A program made the translations under genes and the position numbers. Source: Streptomyces sp. NBC_01716 (GTDB taxonomy: Bacteria; Actinomycetota; Actinomycetes; Streptomycetales; Streptomycetaceae). Taken from it: DNA of 64,000 nucleotides. The stretch is taken from NCBI RefSeq assembly GCF_036248275.1, contig NZ_CP109181.1, positions 1 to 64,000 of the forward strand, given 5' to 3'. This document shows, in pieces, positions 26,868-36,066 of the stretch. The notes beneath the pieces were generated by a model. It searched no databases. It was not told the origin of the DNA and saw nothing but the letters and a program-made list of their open reading frames with translations. The number at the start of each line of letters is the position of its first letter. The stretch's first letter is position 1.

Positions 26868-29800
26868 TCGACCGACTGCGAGGGGTCCTGGACGGTCTCG
26901 GCTACCCGCTCGGCGGCGAGGAGCTCCTGGACGTCCTCCTCCTGGCCCGTGTCATAGGAGGAGCCCGGACAGGAGCGGGCGACGCGACGGCGCCGGATCC
27001 GGCGGAGGCCGAAGAGGCCGGACCCCAGGCCGACGATGTCGGGCAGATAGACGATGAGCAGGGCTTCGACCCGACAGGTTCCGGACCTGCCCCCACGAGC
27101 CCGACGGAACAACCAGCAACGGGGCGACGCCGGTTCCTCCTCCCCGACAGCAGGACAGCCCAACCCGCCACCGGAACGGCCGCTCGTGCCGTGCGTGTCC
27201 CGGGTCCTCGGGCCTTGCCCGGAGCACACAACCTGGCCCGTTCGCTCCGACCCCTGCGCCAGCACCGGGATCACCTGCATCGGAAGGTCGTCGATGTGGA
27301 GGCCACCGTCAGGCTCACCGCGGAATCGGGCACCCTCGACGTGGTGCTGCGCCCCGAGCGAGAGCTGTGGCACGCAGCCGTACTCCTGGTCGACGACTCT
27401 GCGTCCATGCGCGTGTGGCGGTCACTGGTGCCAGAACTCGGCGGCCTGCTGGTACGCAGCGGCGATTTCCGCACCGTCCACGTCAGCAGATTCACCCCGC
27501 AGAAGCTAAGCCCCCGGCACCACAGGAACGGTGCCGGGGTATCGGTCACCTTCCTGCTGACGGACGGCGTTCATCCGGCCTGGACTAGCCCTGCGACAGC
27601 CGCCGCCGTCGCAGCCTGGGGAGCACGTGGGCCCGTCGCGGTTCTCAACCCGTTGCCGCAGCGCCTGTGGCGCGCCACGAGGTTTCAGCCGCAGCCGCAC
27701 CTGCTCAGGGCAACCAAACGCTTCCCGACTACAGATCAGGTTCTGATGCTGGACCCCTTGACAGGTGAACGGGCGGAAGTCGTTTCGGACCGACTATCTC
27801 TGCCGGTGCTCGCCCTGTCGCCGTCCTCGCTGGCGTCGTGGGCGCAGCTGCTGACCGGGCCCGCCGTCCCCCACCTCGTCGAGGCAACAGCACTGGGGGC
27901 TCCGAGCGCCGGGGCGGCGGAAGCGGGACCTGCCCCGGCGACCGTACCGCCGGACCGGCTGATCGCCGTGTTCCGGGGGTCCTTTTCCCCGCAGGCCTAC
28001 CGTCTGGCAGTTCGGCTTTCCGCGATCAGGCCCCTCAGCCCGCTCCTGATGCAACTCGTCCGCAGTGCCACCCTTCCCGAGGCCACCTCGGCACACGTCG
28101 CCGAGGTGCTGCTCGGGGGACTGCTGGAGCGTCTCGACGACGAGCAAACGCTCGAAGGGTTCCCGGAATCGCTGCGTAGAGACGGCCTCTACGACTTCCG
28201 GCCCGGTGTACGGGAACTCCTGTCCAGTGCGCTCAGCAGGACACAGACCCAAGAGATCACCGAGGCCGTGGGCCGAGCCCTCGAGCCGTACCTCGGCCGG
28301 CTGCCGGACTTCTCCGCGCTCATGGCCGATGCCTCGGGAACAATCAGACTGTCGGACGAGGCTTCGCCCTTCGCGGTGGTGGCCGGCCCCACCACCCAGG
28401 ACAGAACCCACGGCAGGCCGCCGTCCAACGCTGCAAGCACACCGGCCAGTGTCCGGGAGATGTCCGCGGCATCCGGCGCGGCCCTGCTGCGGGCGTCCGC
28501 AGGAGCGGTCGCCGCCGACGCACGGGACGGTTCGCTGTTCCTACTCCTCAGCGACCGCTACGTCCGTGCATTCGGACACAGGCCAGCTTCTTCGCAGATC
28601 CGAGCCTGGGAAAGAGGTCTTCCCGCATTGGCGGGATGCCTGATCGACGCCGGACTCTCCGAGGTCGAGATGCTCGTTGAGTTCACCCTGCCGATGAACA
28701 GCAGACGAATAGACGTGATCCTGTCCGGTCTGGACCCCGTCCGCTCGGCTCCGTCCTATGTGCTCGTCGAGTTGAAACAGTGGACTGTGGCCAGACCGGA
28801 CACGAACGATCCGGCTCTGTGCTCTGCCGGCACCGACACGTTCCTCGTCCTCAACCCCATCGACCAGGTACAGCGCTACCGCGAGTACCTGGTCAAGTTC
28901 AACAGCCTGCTGGCAAGGCACCCGGAAAGCGTCAGCGGGGCCGTCTACCTGCCCAACGCCACCGAGGCCGGAGTGGACGGGCTGCGGGACATCGAACACG
29001 AGGACGGAAGCCAGTTGTTCACCGGTGAACACCGGGCGGAGTTCCTCACGTACCTGCGTGGGCGGTTCAACAGCGGACGTTCGGAAGCAGAAGCGGCCGA
29101 CCAACTCCTCCTGGCCAAGCTCCTCCCCCCGAGCAAGCTGACGGCTGTCGCGGCCCAGGAAATGGAGGAAGGGCAGTTCACCCTCCTGGACGAACAACAG
29201 ATCGCCTATCGCACGGTTCTCAACGCAGTACGGAAGGCACAGCACTCCGCTCACAAAGAAGTCGTCGTCATCACCGGGGGCCCCGGGACCGGCAAGAGCG
29301 TGATCGCACTCCACCTGCTGGGCGAGCTGTACCGGCAGGGCGTACCGGCCCTGCATGCCACCGGCTCGCAGTCGCTCACCAAAACCCTGCGCAAGGCCGC
29401 AGGCAGCCGCAAGCGTGAAGTGCAGGACCTCTTCAAGTACTTCAACAGTTTCATGGCGGCCCAGGAGAACTCCCTCGACGTTCTGATCTGCGACGAGGCC
29501 CACCGAATCCGCGAGACCTCCGCCAACCGCTACACCCGGGCCTCTTTGCACACCGGACGCCCACAGATCGATGAACTCATCGACGTGGCACGTGTCCCCG
29601 TCTTTCTCCTCGACGAGCACCAAGTGGTGCGCCCCGGCGAGATAGGCACCGTGGCGGAGATCGTGGGGGCGGCCGGGAGGAAGGGGCTACCGTTCCGGGT
29701 CGTAGCGCTGGACAGCCAGTTCCGCTACGGCGGCAGCGACGTCTACCTGAACTGGGTGGTGCGTCTCCTCGGGCTGGAGGCGAGCGGGCCCACGCTCTGG

Positions 29801-31726
29801 AAACCGGACGGCCGGATGCAACTCCTCGTTGCCGACAGCCCGGAGGAGATGGAGGCGTTCCTGGAAGACCGCCGAAGCGAAGGGTACGGTGCCCGCATGA
29901 CCGCGGGCTATTGCTGGCCCTGGTCGCCGGAGCCCAGGCCGGGCGACCCCCTTCCTCTGGACGTGATGATCGGTGGCTGGGCCCGCCCATGGAATCTGCG
30001 CGGTGACCGTTCGGTGTCCGGGGCGCCTCCTGCCGCGCTGTGGGCCACCGATCCGGCCGGATCCGGTCAGGTGGGCAGCATCTACACGGCGCAGGGCTTC
30101 GAGTTCGACTGGAGCGGAGTCGTCATCGGGCCCGACATGGTTTGGCGAGGCGATCGATTCGTCACTGACCGGAAGTCTTCCAAGGATCCTGTGCTCGGGC
30201 GCACAGTGGCGGACGAGGAGGCGGACCGGCTAATCCGCAACACCTACAAGGTTCTGCTGACACGGGGCATGGCGGGGACTGTCGTCTACTCGACGGATGC
30301 GGAGACGCGTGCGAAGTTGCTCGAGCTGGGTGGTCGGGCACTGGGCGCGCACAGTCCCCGGACCGAGAAATTCGAGCAGCTCAAGACCGTGCGGCCGGAC
30401 CAGGGCGAGTGGCGGACCACCCGTACGGGCAGTACCGCTCCCTTCACCCCGGCCCCGCGTTCCGACTGGGATGCGTACCCCGCACTCAGCGATCTCTTCC
30501 CCTGGGGGAGCCTAGGCGTGGCCACGCACCGGGGATGGGTCGTGTCGCCGGGCAAGCAGATCCTGGAGCAGCGCTGGAACCAGCTCATCGGCGAAGAGGA
30601 TCCCGCGGTCAAAGCCGAGCTGTTCAAGGAGACGAGGGACCGATCCACGGACAGAATCCGGGGCGGGCTGCCCGGTCGTTCCTCGCACGGCGTGCCGATC
30701 AGCCAAGAGACCTCCACGCTCGCGGAAGTCGTGCGCATCGGCATGCGCAGCTTCGACCGGCAATGGCTGGTCGCCGACGATCGTGTCATCGACCGGCCGC
30801 GCCCAGCGCTCTGGGCGGCATTGCAGTCAGGTCAGGTCTTCCTCAACCAGCCATCGGGGCATCCGATCGAATCCGGGCCTGCTGTCGTCGCCACCAGCCT
30901 CCTCCCGGACATGCACCATTTCAACGGGCGAGGTGGCCGGGTGCACCCCGTCCTGCACCCGGACGGCACCAGTAACGTCCCACCGCGGCTGCTGCCGGTC
31001 CTCTCGGCCCACCTGAATCACAGCCGGGTGAGCGCCCAGGATGTGGCCGCGTACGTCGTGGCGGTAGCCGGGCACTCCGGTTTCACCGAGCACTTCCAGG
31101 AAGAGCTCCTCACTTCGGGCGTGCGGGTGCCTCTGACCCGCAACCCCAGGCTCTGGGAAGCGGCCGTGCGCCTCGGCGAGGAGGTGCTGTGGGCATCCAC
31201 CTACGGCGAGGTGTGCTTCGACTCAACTTCCGGACGTCACCAGGCCTCCGTCGCCTACGAGCCCGGTGACGCCCGGAGGGTCAGGTGTCTGGCACCCGTC
31301 GGTGACAACGTCCCGGGCGATATGCGCTATGACGCGGACACCCAGACCCTTCACGTCGGTCACGGTGCCTTCGGGCCGGTGCCTGCCGAGGTGTGGTCCT
31401 ATGACGTGGGCGGAATGAACGTCCTCAAGAAGTGGTTCGGTTACCGCAAGGCGCGGCCGGACAACAGGAAGACGAGCCCACTGGACGACATCCACGTGAG
31501 GCGGTGGCCCGACGAGTGGGGCGTCGAACTCATCGACCTGCTCACAGTGCTCCGCCGACTAATGGAGATCGCCTACACGCAGAGGGCGCTGCTCCACCGC
31601 ATCCTTGCGGAAGCCATGGTGACGGACGCGGACCTCACCCAGGCAGGAGTCCTCCCTGTGGACGACAAGGCCCGCACACCGCGTCAGCCAGTCTCCCCGA
31701 AGGTGTTCGAGCCGAACGGTGAGTAG
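26864..31726 (+). CDS. vWA / PD-(D/E)XK nuclease / DUF2075 helicase / type ISP specificity-domain fusion
   Basis: A 1620-residue multidomain protein. Residues ~1-540: SAV_2336-type vWA region with MIDAS VDDSASM (~175) and a short Arg/Pro-rich linker. Residues ~560-760: nuclease-like domain (RIDVILSGLD then VLVELKQW at ~634, D...ExK). Residues ~790-1230: DUF2075/Schlafen-like superfamily 1 helicase with Walker A ITGGPGTGKSV (~806), ICDEAHRIRE (~876) and YTAQGFEFDWSGVVIGPDM. Residues ~1345-1610: C-terminal DNA-specificity domain of type ISP restriction enzymes (LLaBIII class), seen in FNGRGGRVHPVL, NVPPRLLPVL, DVAAYVVAVAGHSGFTEHF, KKWFGYRK, SPLDDI. No methyltransferase domain is present. Start GTG 26864 overlaps the MoxR stop by 4 bases. 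It likely recognises and cleaves DNA under control of MoxR/VMAP. Confidence 0.85.
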   Translation: MIDRLRGVLDGLGYPLGGEELLDVLLLARVIGGARTGAGDATAPDPAEAEEAGPQADDVGQIDDEQGFDPTGSGPAPTSPTEQPATGRRRFLLPDSRTAQPATGTAARAVRVPGPRALPGAHNLARSLRPLRQHRDHLHRKVVDVEATVRLTAESGTLDVVLRPERELWHAAVLLVDDSASMRVWRSLVPELGGLLVRSGDFRTVHVSRFTPQKLSPRHHRNGAGVSVTFLLTDGVHPAWTSPATAAAVAAWGARGPVAVLNPLPQRLWRATRFQPQPHLLRATKRFPTTDQVLMLDPLTGERAEVVSDRLSLPVLALSPSSLASWAQLLTGPAVPHLVEATALGAPSAGAAEAGPAPATVPPDRLIAVFRGSFSPQAYRLAVRLSAIRPLSPLLMQLVRSATLPEATSAHVAEVLLGGLLERLDDEQTLEGFPESLRRDGLYDFRPGVRELLSSALSRTQTQEITEAVGRALEPYLGRLPDFSALMADASGTIRLSDEASPFAVVAGPTTQDRTHGRPPSNAASTPASVREMSAASGAALLRASAGAVAADARDGSLFLLLSDRYVRAFGHRPASSQIRAWERGLPALAGCLIDAGLSEVEMLVEFTLPMNSRRIDVILSGLDPVRSAPSYVLVELKQWTVARPDTNDPALCSAGTDTFLVLNPIDQVQRYREYLVKFNSLLARHPESVSGAVYLPNATEAGVDGLRDIEHEDGSQLFTGEHRAEFLTYLRGRFNSGRSEAEAADQLLLAKLLPPSKLTAVAAQEMEEGQFTLLDEQQIAYRTVLNAVRKAQHSAHKEVVVITGGPGTGKSVIALHLLGELYRQGVPALHATGSQSLTKTLRKAAGSRKREVQDLFKYFNSFMAAQENSLDVLICDEAHRIRETSANRYTRASLHTGRPQIDELIDVARVPVFLLDEHQVVRPGEIGTVAEIVGAAGRKGLPFRVVALDSQFRYGGSDVYLNWVVRLLGLEASGPTLWKPDGRMQLLVADSPEEMEAFLEDRRSEGYGARMTAGYCWPWSPEPRPGDPLPLDVMIGGWARPWNLRGDRSVSGAPPAALWATDPAGSGQVGSIYTAQGFEFDWSGVVIGPDMVWRGDRFVTDRKSSKDPVLGRTVADEEADRLIRNTYKVLLTRGMAGTVVYSTDAETRAKLLELGGRALGAHSPRTEKFEQLKTVRPDQGEWRTTRTGSTAPFTPAPRSDWDAYPALSDLFPWGSLGVATHRGWVVSPGKQILEQRWNQLIGEEDPAVKAELFKETRDRSTDRIRGGLPGRSSHGVPISQETSTLAEVVRIGMRSFDRQWLVADDRVIDRPRPALWAALQSGQVFLNQPSGHPIESGPAVVATSLLPDMHHFNGRGGRVHPVLHPDGTSNVPPRLLPVLSAHLNHSRVSAQDVAAYVVAVAGHSGFTEHFQEELLTSGVRVPLTRNPRLWEAAVRLGEEVLWASTYGEVCFDSTSGRHQASVAYEPGDARRVRCLAPVGDNVPGDMRYDADTQTLHVGHGAFGPVPAEVWSYDVGGMNVLKKWFGYRKARPDNRKTSPLDDIHVRRWPDEWGVELIDLLTVLRRLMEIAYTQRALLHRILAEAMVTDADLTQAGVLPVDDKARTPRQPVSPKVFEPNGE

Positions 31727-32004
31727 TCGGCGGCCCCGCCGGACGAGTCCCTCGGCAACGTCCGAGCCTGGGACCGTTCTACGACATCCCCTGAGCGTCC
31801 TTCGGCCAGCTCGAAGGTCACGTGGGTGAGGAAGAAGCACGGCGCGGTACAGACGTCCAGGAAGACACCAAGGACCATCACCCCGCTGTCGCTACGTCTG
31901 TTTAGGGTGTGCGGGCCACATGATCTTGGTGGTGCTCTAGGTTGTGCGGGTGTCCCGGTGGTGTGTGCTGCCGGGGCCTCGTACGTCCTGGGTGGAGTTG
32001 GATC
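31727..32004. other. Boundary between conflict island and RiPP cluster
   Basis: 278 bases with no gene and more relaxed base composition. The AMP-rich stretch near 31900 may hold the promoter of the MFS gene. This marks the junction between two functionally unrelated blocks. Confidence 0.35.
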
Positions 32005-33324
32005 ATGTGCAAGGTGTCGCCGCGTTCGGGTTCTTCGTCGGCGCCGGTGCCGCGTGTGGGATGGTCCGCTCGGCTGCGAGCTGCCGGTGCGCCGCTCTCG
32101 GTCCGTTCGTACCGGCTGCATTTCGCGGCGCGGATGCTGTCGTGGACAGGGTCGGCGGTCAGTTCGATCGGGCTGGCGTTCGCTGTGCTCTACATTGGCG
32201 GCGGCGCGACCGGGCTCGGTCTGGTGCTCGCGGCGGGGATCGCTCCGCAGATTCTGCTTCTGCTGGTGGGCGGGGTGGTCGCGGACCGCTGGTCCCGCGC
32301 TCGGGTGATGGTGTGGACGAACGCCGTCTCGGCGCTCGCGGAGGCCACTGCGGCGGTCCTGCTGTTCACCGGGTCCGCGCAGGTGTGGCACCTGGTGGCG
32401 ATGGCGACTGTTTGCGGCGCCGCGAGCGCGTTCTTCACCCCGGCGGCCGGCGGGGTCGTCGTGGATGTCGTTCCGGCGGAGATGCGGCACGCCGCGAACG
32501 CGCTGCTGAAGCTGGGGCAGAACACGGTGAAGGTCGCGGGTCCGGCTCTGGGTGGCGTACTGGTGGCGGTCGTCGGGCCGGGCTGGGTGATCGGCTGGGA
32601 TGCGCTCACATTCGCCGCTGCCGCCGTGCTGTGCGCGCGGATGGGTCTGGGCCCGGCGCGGGCAAAAGTCCGGAGGGGGTTCGTGGCCGATTTGCGGGAG
32701 GGCTGGGCGGATTTCCGCTCGCGTCGCTGGCTGTGGGTGATGGTCCTTCAGGGTTCGGTGGTCGTGCCGGTGTGGCTGGTGGGTTACCAGATGCTCGGCC
32801 CTGTCTACGGCGAACGGATCCTGGGCGGCCCTGAGTTGTGGGGGGTGGTTGTCTCCGGCTTCGCGGCTGGGCTCTTGGCGGGGGCGGCTGTCGCGCTGGT
32901 GTGGAAGCCGCGTCTGGTCGGCGTCGTGGTGTGTCTGGGTACTGGCTGCATGGGCCTGCCGCTGGCCTCAATGGGCGCGCGGGCGCCGTTGGCGGTGCTG
33001 GTGGCCGCCGTGGTGGTGGCCGGCGCGGGGCTCGCGGTGAGCATGACCGCGTGGTCGGGTCTGGTTCAGGAGCGGATTCCGGCGGACCGTTTGTCGCGTG
33101 TCCTGTCCTGGTCGACGCTGGGGCAGTTGGTGCCGGTGCCGGTCGGCTACCTGGCGGCCGGGCCGCTCGCAGGCACGTTCGGGATGCGGAAAGTTCTCGC
33201 GGCCGGCGCCGTGATGGTCGCGGTGGCGGTCGTCGTTCCGCTGCTGATGCGTCAGGTGCGGACGCTGACGCTCGCCCCGCCACCAGCTTTGCCTGCCGAG
33301 GAGTTGGCGACGGCGCCGAGGTAG
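32005..33324 (+). CDS. MFS efflux transporter next to the RiPP cluster
   Basis: A 439-residue major facilitator protein with about 12 hydrophobic helices. It shows the MFS signature GGVVADRWSRARVMVWTNAV after TM2 and belongs to the EntS/MFS_3-like efflux group (LHFAARMLSWTGSAVSSIGL at the start; later the conserved LVQERIPADRLSRVLSW). Start ATG 32005 has GGTGGAG upstream; the frame is open earlier with Cys-rich non-protein sequence. It converges on the TfuA gene and overlaps its 3' end by 73 bases. It is a plausible exporter or self-resistance pump for the RiPP product; it resembles the MFS at 41452, so they may be exchanged or paralogous. Confidence 0.85.
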   Translation: MCKVSPRSGSSSAPVPRVGWSARLRAAGAPLSVRSYRLHFAARMLSWTGSAVSSIGLAFAVLYIGGGATGLGLVLAAGIAPQILLLLVGGVVADRWSRARVMVWTNAVSALAEATAAVLLFTGSAQVWHLVAMATVCGAASAFFTPAAGGVVVDVVPAEMRHAANALLKLGQNTVKVAGPALGGVLVAVVGPGWVIGWDALTFAAAAVLCARMGLGPARAKVRRGFVADLREGWADFRSRRWLWVMVLQGSVVVPVWLVGYQMLGPVYGERILGGPELWGVVVSGFAAGLLAGAAVALVWKPRLVGVVVCLGTGCMGLPLASMGARAPLAVLVAAVVVAGAGLAVSMTAWSGLVQERIPADRLSRVLSWSTLGQLVPVPVGYLAAGPLAGTFGMRKVLAAGAVMVAVAVVVPLLMRQVRTLTLAPPPALPAEELATAPR

Positions 33325-34622
33325 AACGTCCGGGCTGCTTCCACGGCTCCGGCGAAGTCGCGGAATGCACGGTCGCGAGCGGCGGCGTCGCGGACCGGCC
33401 GGTCGGCGTCCCGCGCGAGATGCCAGCGGTCGAGCAGATGGGCAGCGATCCGGTCTGGTGCCAGGTGGGCGGTGCTGTGCAGGGGGTTCGCCGCCTCGGT
33501 GGCCGCGTTGAGGCGAAACGCCTCCTCGACCGCCGTGGCCGTGGGCAGTTCCGGGTTGATCAGGTCCCCGGCGTCTCGAAGTGACGTGGGCCAGATCGTC
33601 CACGCTCCGTCGAGCCGTGCGGAGCGGACCATCACGCGCATCAGCATCTCCCGCTCGTCGAGCGTGTGGCGCTCATGCTCGGTCAGCCAATGGGCGAGTT
33701 GAACAGGAGACAGGGCATTCGGGATGAGGCCCGCCTCGGCCGCCGCCCCCAACGCCGCTTCGGCAGTTCCTGAGCTCTCCCGTGTGGTGCTGGTTTCCGC
33801 GATGCGGGCCAGGACCCTCCTGTGCCACCGGGCCCCGAACTCCAAGTCGTAGAGCTGCTGGTGCGTCAGGTGCGCGAGGAAGGGCGCACCCGTACCGGGG
33901 GTTGTCCGGTGGGCTGCTTCCCAGTACCGCACGAAGCTGGTCCGCCACGGCTCATGGCACCACCCGCTCGTATCCGCCGATCCCGGTGTGCGCAGGGCCA
34001 GCGTGCGCAGGGCCTCTTCGGCGTCCTCTCGTTTCTGATCCCACGGGTGCGCGAGGCGCCAGGCGTTGGCGCGGCCGTATGCCTCACGCAGCCCGGCACC
34101 GTCGGCGGCGCGGGCCAGCGCGTTCCAGGAGCGGCGTGGGTAGGGCAGGGCCCGGGCGAGGTCGGCGAGTGCATGAGCCTCGGCGGTGGTGACCCGGCCG
34201 GCCCCGGCGGCGCGGTGCAGGGCCGTGCGCAGGTTCACCAGGGCGTGTGAGAGTGCCTGTCCGTCAGGGCCCTGGACGACGGCTACCTCGTCGTCCGCGT
34301 CCAGGACACCGTCGCGGTAGGCGCGGAAGACGGCGCCGATCCCGAGCATGCCGAACGGTTCGAGTTCGGCGGCGCGCAGGGCTCCCATGCTCGCGGCGCC
34401 TACGACGGCGATTCCTTCGGCCAGGAGCATCAGGATTTCCTTGTGCCGGACAGGGGCGCTCTGGTGCCACAGGCCATCGATGATCAACACTGTCTCGCCC
34501 GGGGCGAGTTGCTGACGTAAGAGGTCGCCGTGCCGGACCGGCGGATGGAGGCAGGCGGAGGGGAGAAGTTCGCTTACCCGGGCGGCGGGGATGGTGGGTC
34601 CGGCGAACACGTGCACGCTCAT
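33252..34622 (-). CDS. TfuA-domain protein, partner of YcaO
   Basis: A 456-residue protein. Residues ~1-215 are the TfuA core: HVFAGPTIPAARV, PPVRHGD, TVLIIDGLWHQSAPVRHKEI (~45-65), GAASMGALRAAEL (~75) and YRDGVLDADDEVAVVQGP. The remaining ~240 residues are helical and not recognised. TfuA proteins work with YcaO enzymes to make backbone thioamides, probably by delivering sulfide. The ATG overlaps the YcaO stop by 4 bases, so the pair is coupled. Its last 73 bases overlap the convergent MFS gene. Confidence 0.88.
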   Translation of the reverse strand: MSVHVFAGPTIPAARVSELLPSACLHPPVRHGDLLRQQLAPGETVLIIDGLWHQSAPVRHKEILMLLAEGIAVVGAASMGALRAAELEPFGMLGIGAVFRAYRDGVLDADDEVAVVQGPDGQALSHALVNLRTALHRAAGAGRVTTAEAHALADLARALPYPRRSWNALARAADGAGLREAYGRANAWRLAHPWDQKREDAEEALRTLALRTPGSADTSGWCHEPWRTSFVRYWEAAHRTTPGTGAPFLAHLTHQQLYDLEFGARWHRRVLARIAETSTTRESSGTAEAALGAAAEAGLIPNALSPVQLAHWLTEHERHTLDEREMLMRVMVRSARLDGAWTIWPTSLRDAGDLINPELPTATAVEEAFRLNAATEAANPLHSTAHLAPDRIAAHLLDRWHLARDADRPVRDAAARDRAFRDFAGAVEAARTFYLGAVANSSAGKAGGGASVSVRT

Positions 34623-35792
34623 CGGTCGGCCGCCGTGCGTCGGGGGACGGTGTGCCGGGCGTCGTAGCGCAGGCGGGGCGCGATCACTTTGACCACGGCG
34701 AACTCCTCACGCGTGTATGGGCCCCAGGTCAGATCGACGGCGAGGGGCGGGATGCCGGTGGCGGCCGTGACGCACGCGGCCAGGTGCGCGGCCGTGCCGG
34801 TGTCGGTGGTGTGCGTCGTGGTGTAGCGGGCTGCTGTGTCCGGCCACGCCACCAGGGGTGCGGGTGAGGTGGCGGGCGGGCGGGAGCCGTACGCTGGCGC
34901 CGGCTCGGTGAACGGCGGGGTGGGTGTCCTCGCGGCTGCCGGTGATCAGGGTGAGCCGGGACTGGGCGGCCTCGGTGATCGCCCGCGTCAGTGCGACCGC
35001 GGGATCAGGGTGGGCGCCCGAGCCGGCGACGAGGACGGCCGCCTGGTCCTCGCGCCACAGGTGGCAGCACATCACCGGCACGCCGAACCGGTTGGGCCGG
35101 CAGGTCAGTTCCACCCATACCCGGGCCCGCCGCAGCCGGTCGACCAGGACCGCGGGCTCGCCGTCGACGGTTGCAGGGTCGATCAGCTCTACCCGGCCGC
35201 CAGCGCGGGGGACGGTGCTGAGGACGTCGCGCTCGATGACCTCGGCCAGGCCGTGCGCCAGCGCTTCGGCGCGGGTGTTGCCGGACGCGAGGCCGTTGGT
35301 CGACGCACTGGGCAGATGCAGGCGCCAGTCGTCGTGCTCCTGCCGGCCGAGCCGCACCGCCGCGGCGGGCACCGGCACCACGGCGCCGTCGACGGTGGAG
35401 CGGGCCGTGATCCAGTCCAGTCGTGTCCGGTCCGTCGCCAGAGCGCCCGCGTGCTGTTCCAACTCGCCCACCGAGTAAGGCAGACCAAGGTCGGCAGCCG
35501 GGACGCGCCGGATGTCGGCGGGTGGCACGGCTTGTTCCGCGTGCCAGACCTCCAGGGCCTCCATGGCGCCGGAGACGCGTGCCGCGTCCAGGCTCATGCC
35601 TTTGCCCTGCGCGACGGACAGGGTCCGGGACAGCGGGCGTACGACCATCGTGACGGGGATTCCGAGATCGTCGAGGCCGGTTACGTCGGCGACGCGGGTG
35701 ATGCCGTAGGCGGGGAGCAGTGGCTTGATGGCCTGCCATGTCCGGGCCGGGGGGAGGGTGCGGTGGGTGCCGTCGAAGAGAGCCGTACGCAT
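34619..35792 (-). CDS. YcaO-domain peptide thioamidation/cyclodehydration enzyme, one frameshift
   Basis: YcaO enzymes activate a backbone amide with ATP; with TfuA they make thioamides. Seen from the start at 35792 (GGGAGG upstream): SGAMEALEVWHAEQ (~72), NGLASGNTRAEALAHGLAEV then IERDVL (~165-190, the ATP/Mg site), and RAITEAAQSRLTLITGSRED (~290). After that motif the frame derails at a CCCC/GTG run around 34915-34925. In the next frame the natural C-terminus follows at once (PPFTEPAPAYGSRPP..., then PLAVDLTWGPYTREEFAVVK) and ends at 34619 on the TfuA ATG. A 1-base indel (true mutation or sequencing error) is the simplest explanation; corrected length ~390 residues. No C-terminal PxPxP is present, as expected for TfuA-type YcaO. 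Confidence 0.85.
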
Positions 35793-35820
35793 GGGCTTGC
35801 CTCCCTGGAGGATTCCACGG

Positions 35821-35862
35821 GCCCGGCCGCCAGCCCACCTTCCGCGGTGGCGGCGGCCGGGC
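35821..35862 (-). terminator. Hairpin between RiPP precursor and ycaO
   Basis: A perfect 11-bp stem (gcccggccgcc 35821-35831 with 35852-35862), and an inner 5-bp ccacc/ggtgg stem continues it. It lies 11 bases after the precursor stop and 28 bases before the YcaO start. Such partial terminators often let precursor mRNA exceed that of modifying enzymes. Confidence 0.65.
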
Positions 35863-35873
35863 GGGGCTGTCGG

Positions 35874-36038
35874 TCAGACGCCGGGCTGCTGGTAGACGTG
35901 GGTGTCGGGGAACGCGGAGTCCGGGACGGCCGGGTCGCCGCCGGAGTTCTGCGGCAGGATGCCGTCCGCGTGGAGTTCGGTGATGAAGTCCGCCGGGTCA
36001 CTCGGGGCGGTCAGCGGGGTGGTCATGGGCTCGGGCAT
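35874..36038 (-). CDS. Putative RiPP precursor peptide
   Basis: A 54-residue peptide. The leader-like part has the amphipathic DPADFITELHADGILPQ pattern (residues 14-30) followed by NSGG; Gly33-Gly34 is a plausible cleavage site. The possible core, residues 35-54, is Pro- and Asp-rich and ends DTHVYQQPGV. There is no Cys and only one Ser and one Thr in the core, so azol(in)e or lanthionine formation is unlikely; a backbone thioamide and oxygenase hydroxylation fit better. A perfect AGGAGGA (36046-36052) sits 7 bases before the ATG, stronger than those of its neighbours. It lies between the 2OG oxygenases and YcaO/TfuA in one transcription unit. The coding call is from size, context and ribosome site. 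Confidence 0.75.
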   Translation of the reverse strand: MPEPMTTPLTAPSDPADFITELHADGILPQNSGGDPAVPDSAFPDTHVYQQPGV

Positions 36039-36045
36039 GAGCGTG

Positions 36046-36052
36046 TCCTCCT
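36046..36052 (-). promoter_or_regulatory. Strong ribosome binding site of the precursor peptide
   Basis: AGGAGGA on the minus strand, 7 bases from the ATG at 36038. It decides the start and implies high translation of the precursor. Confidence 0.8.
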
Positions 36053-36066
36053 GGTGGTGTCGGCTA

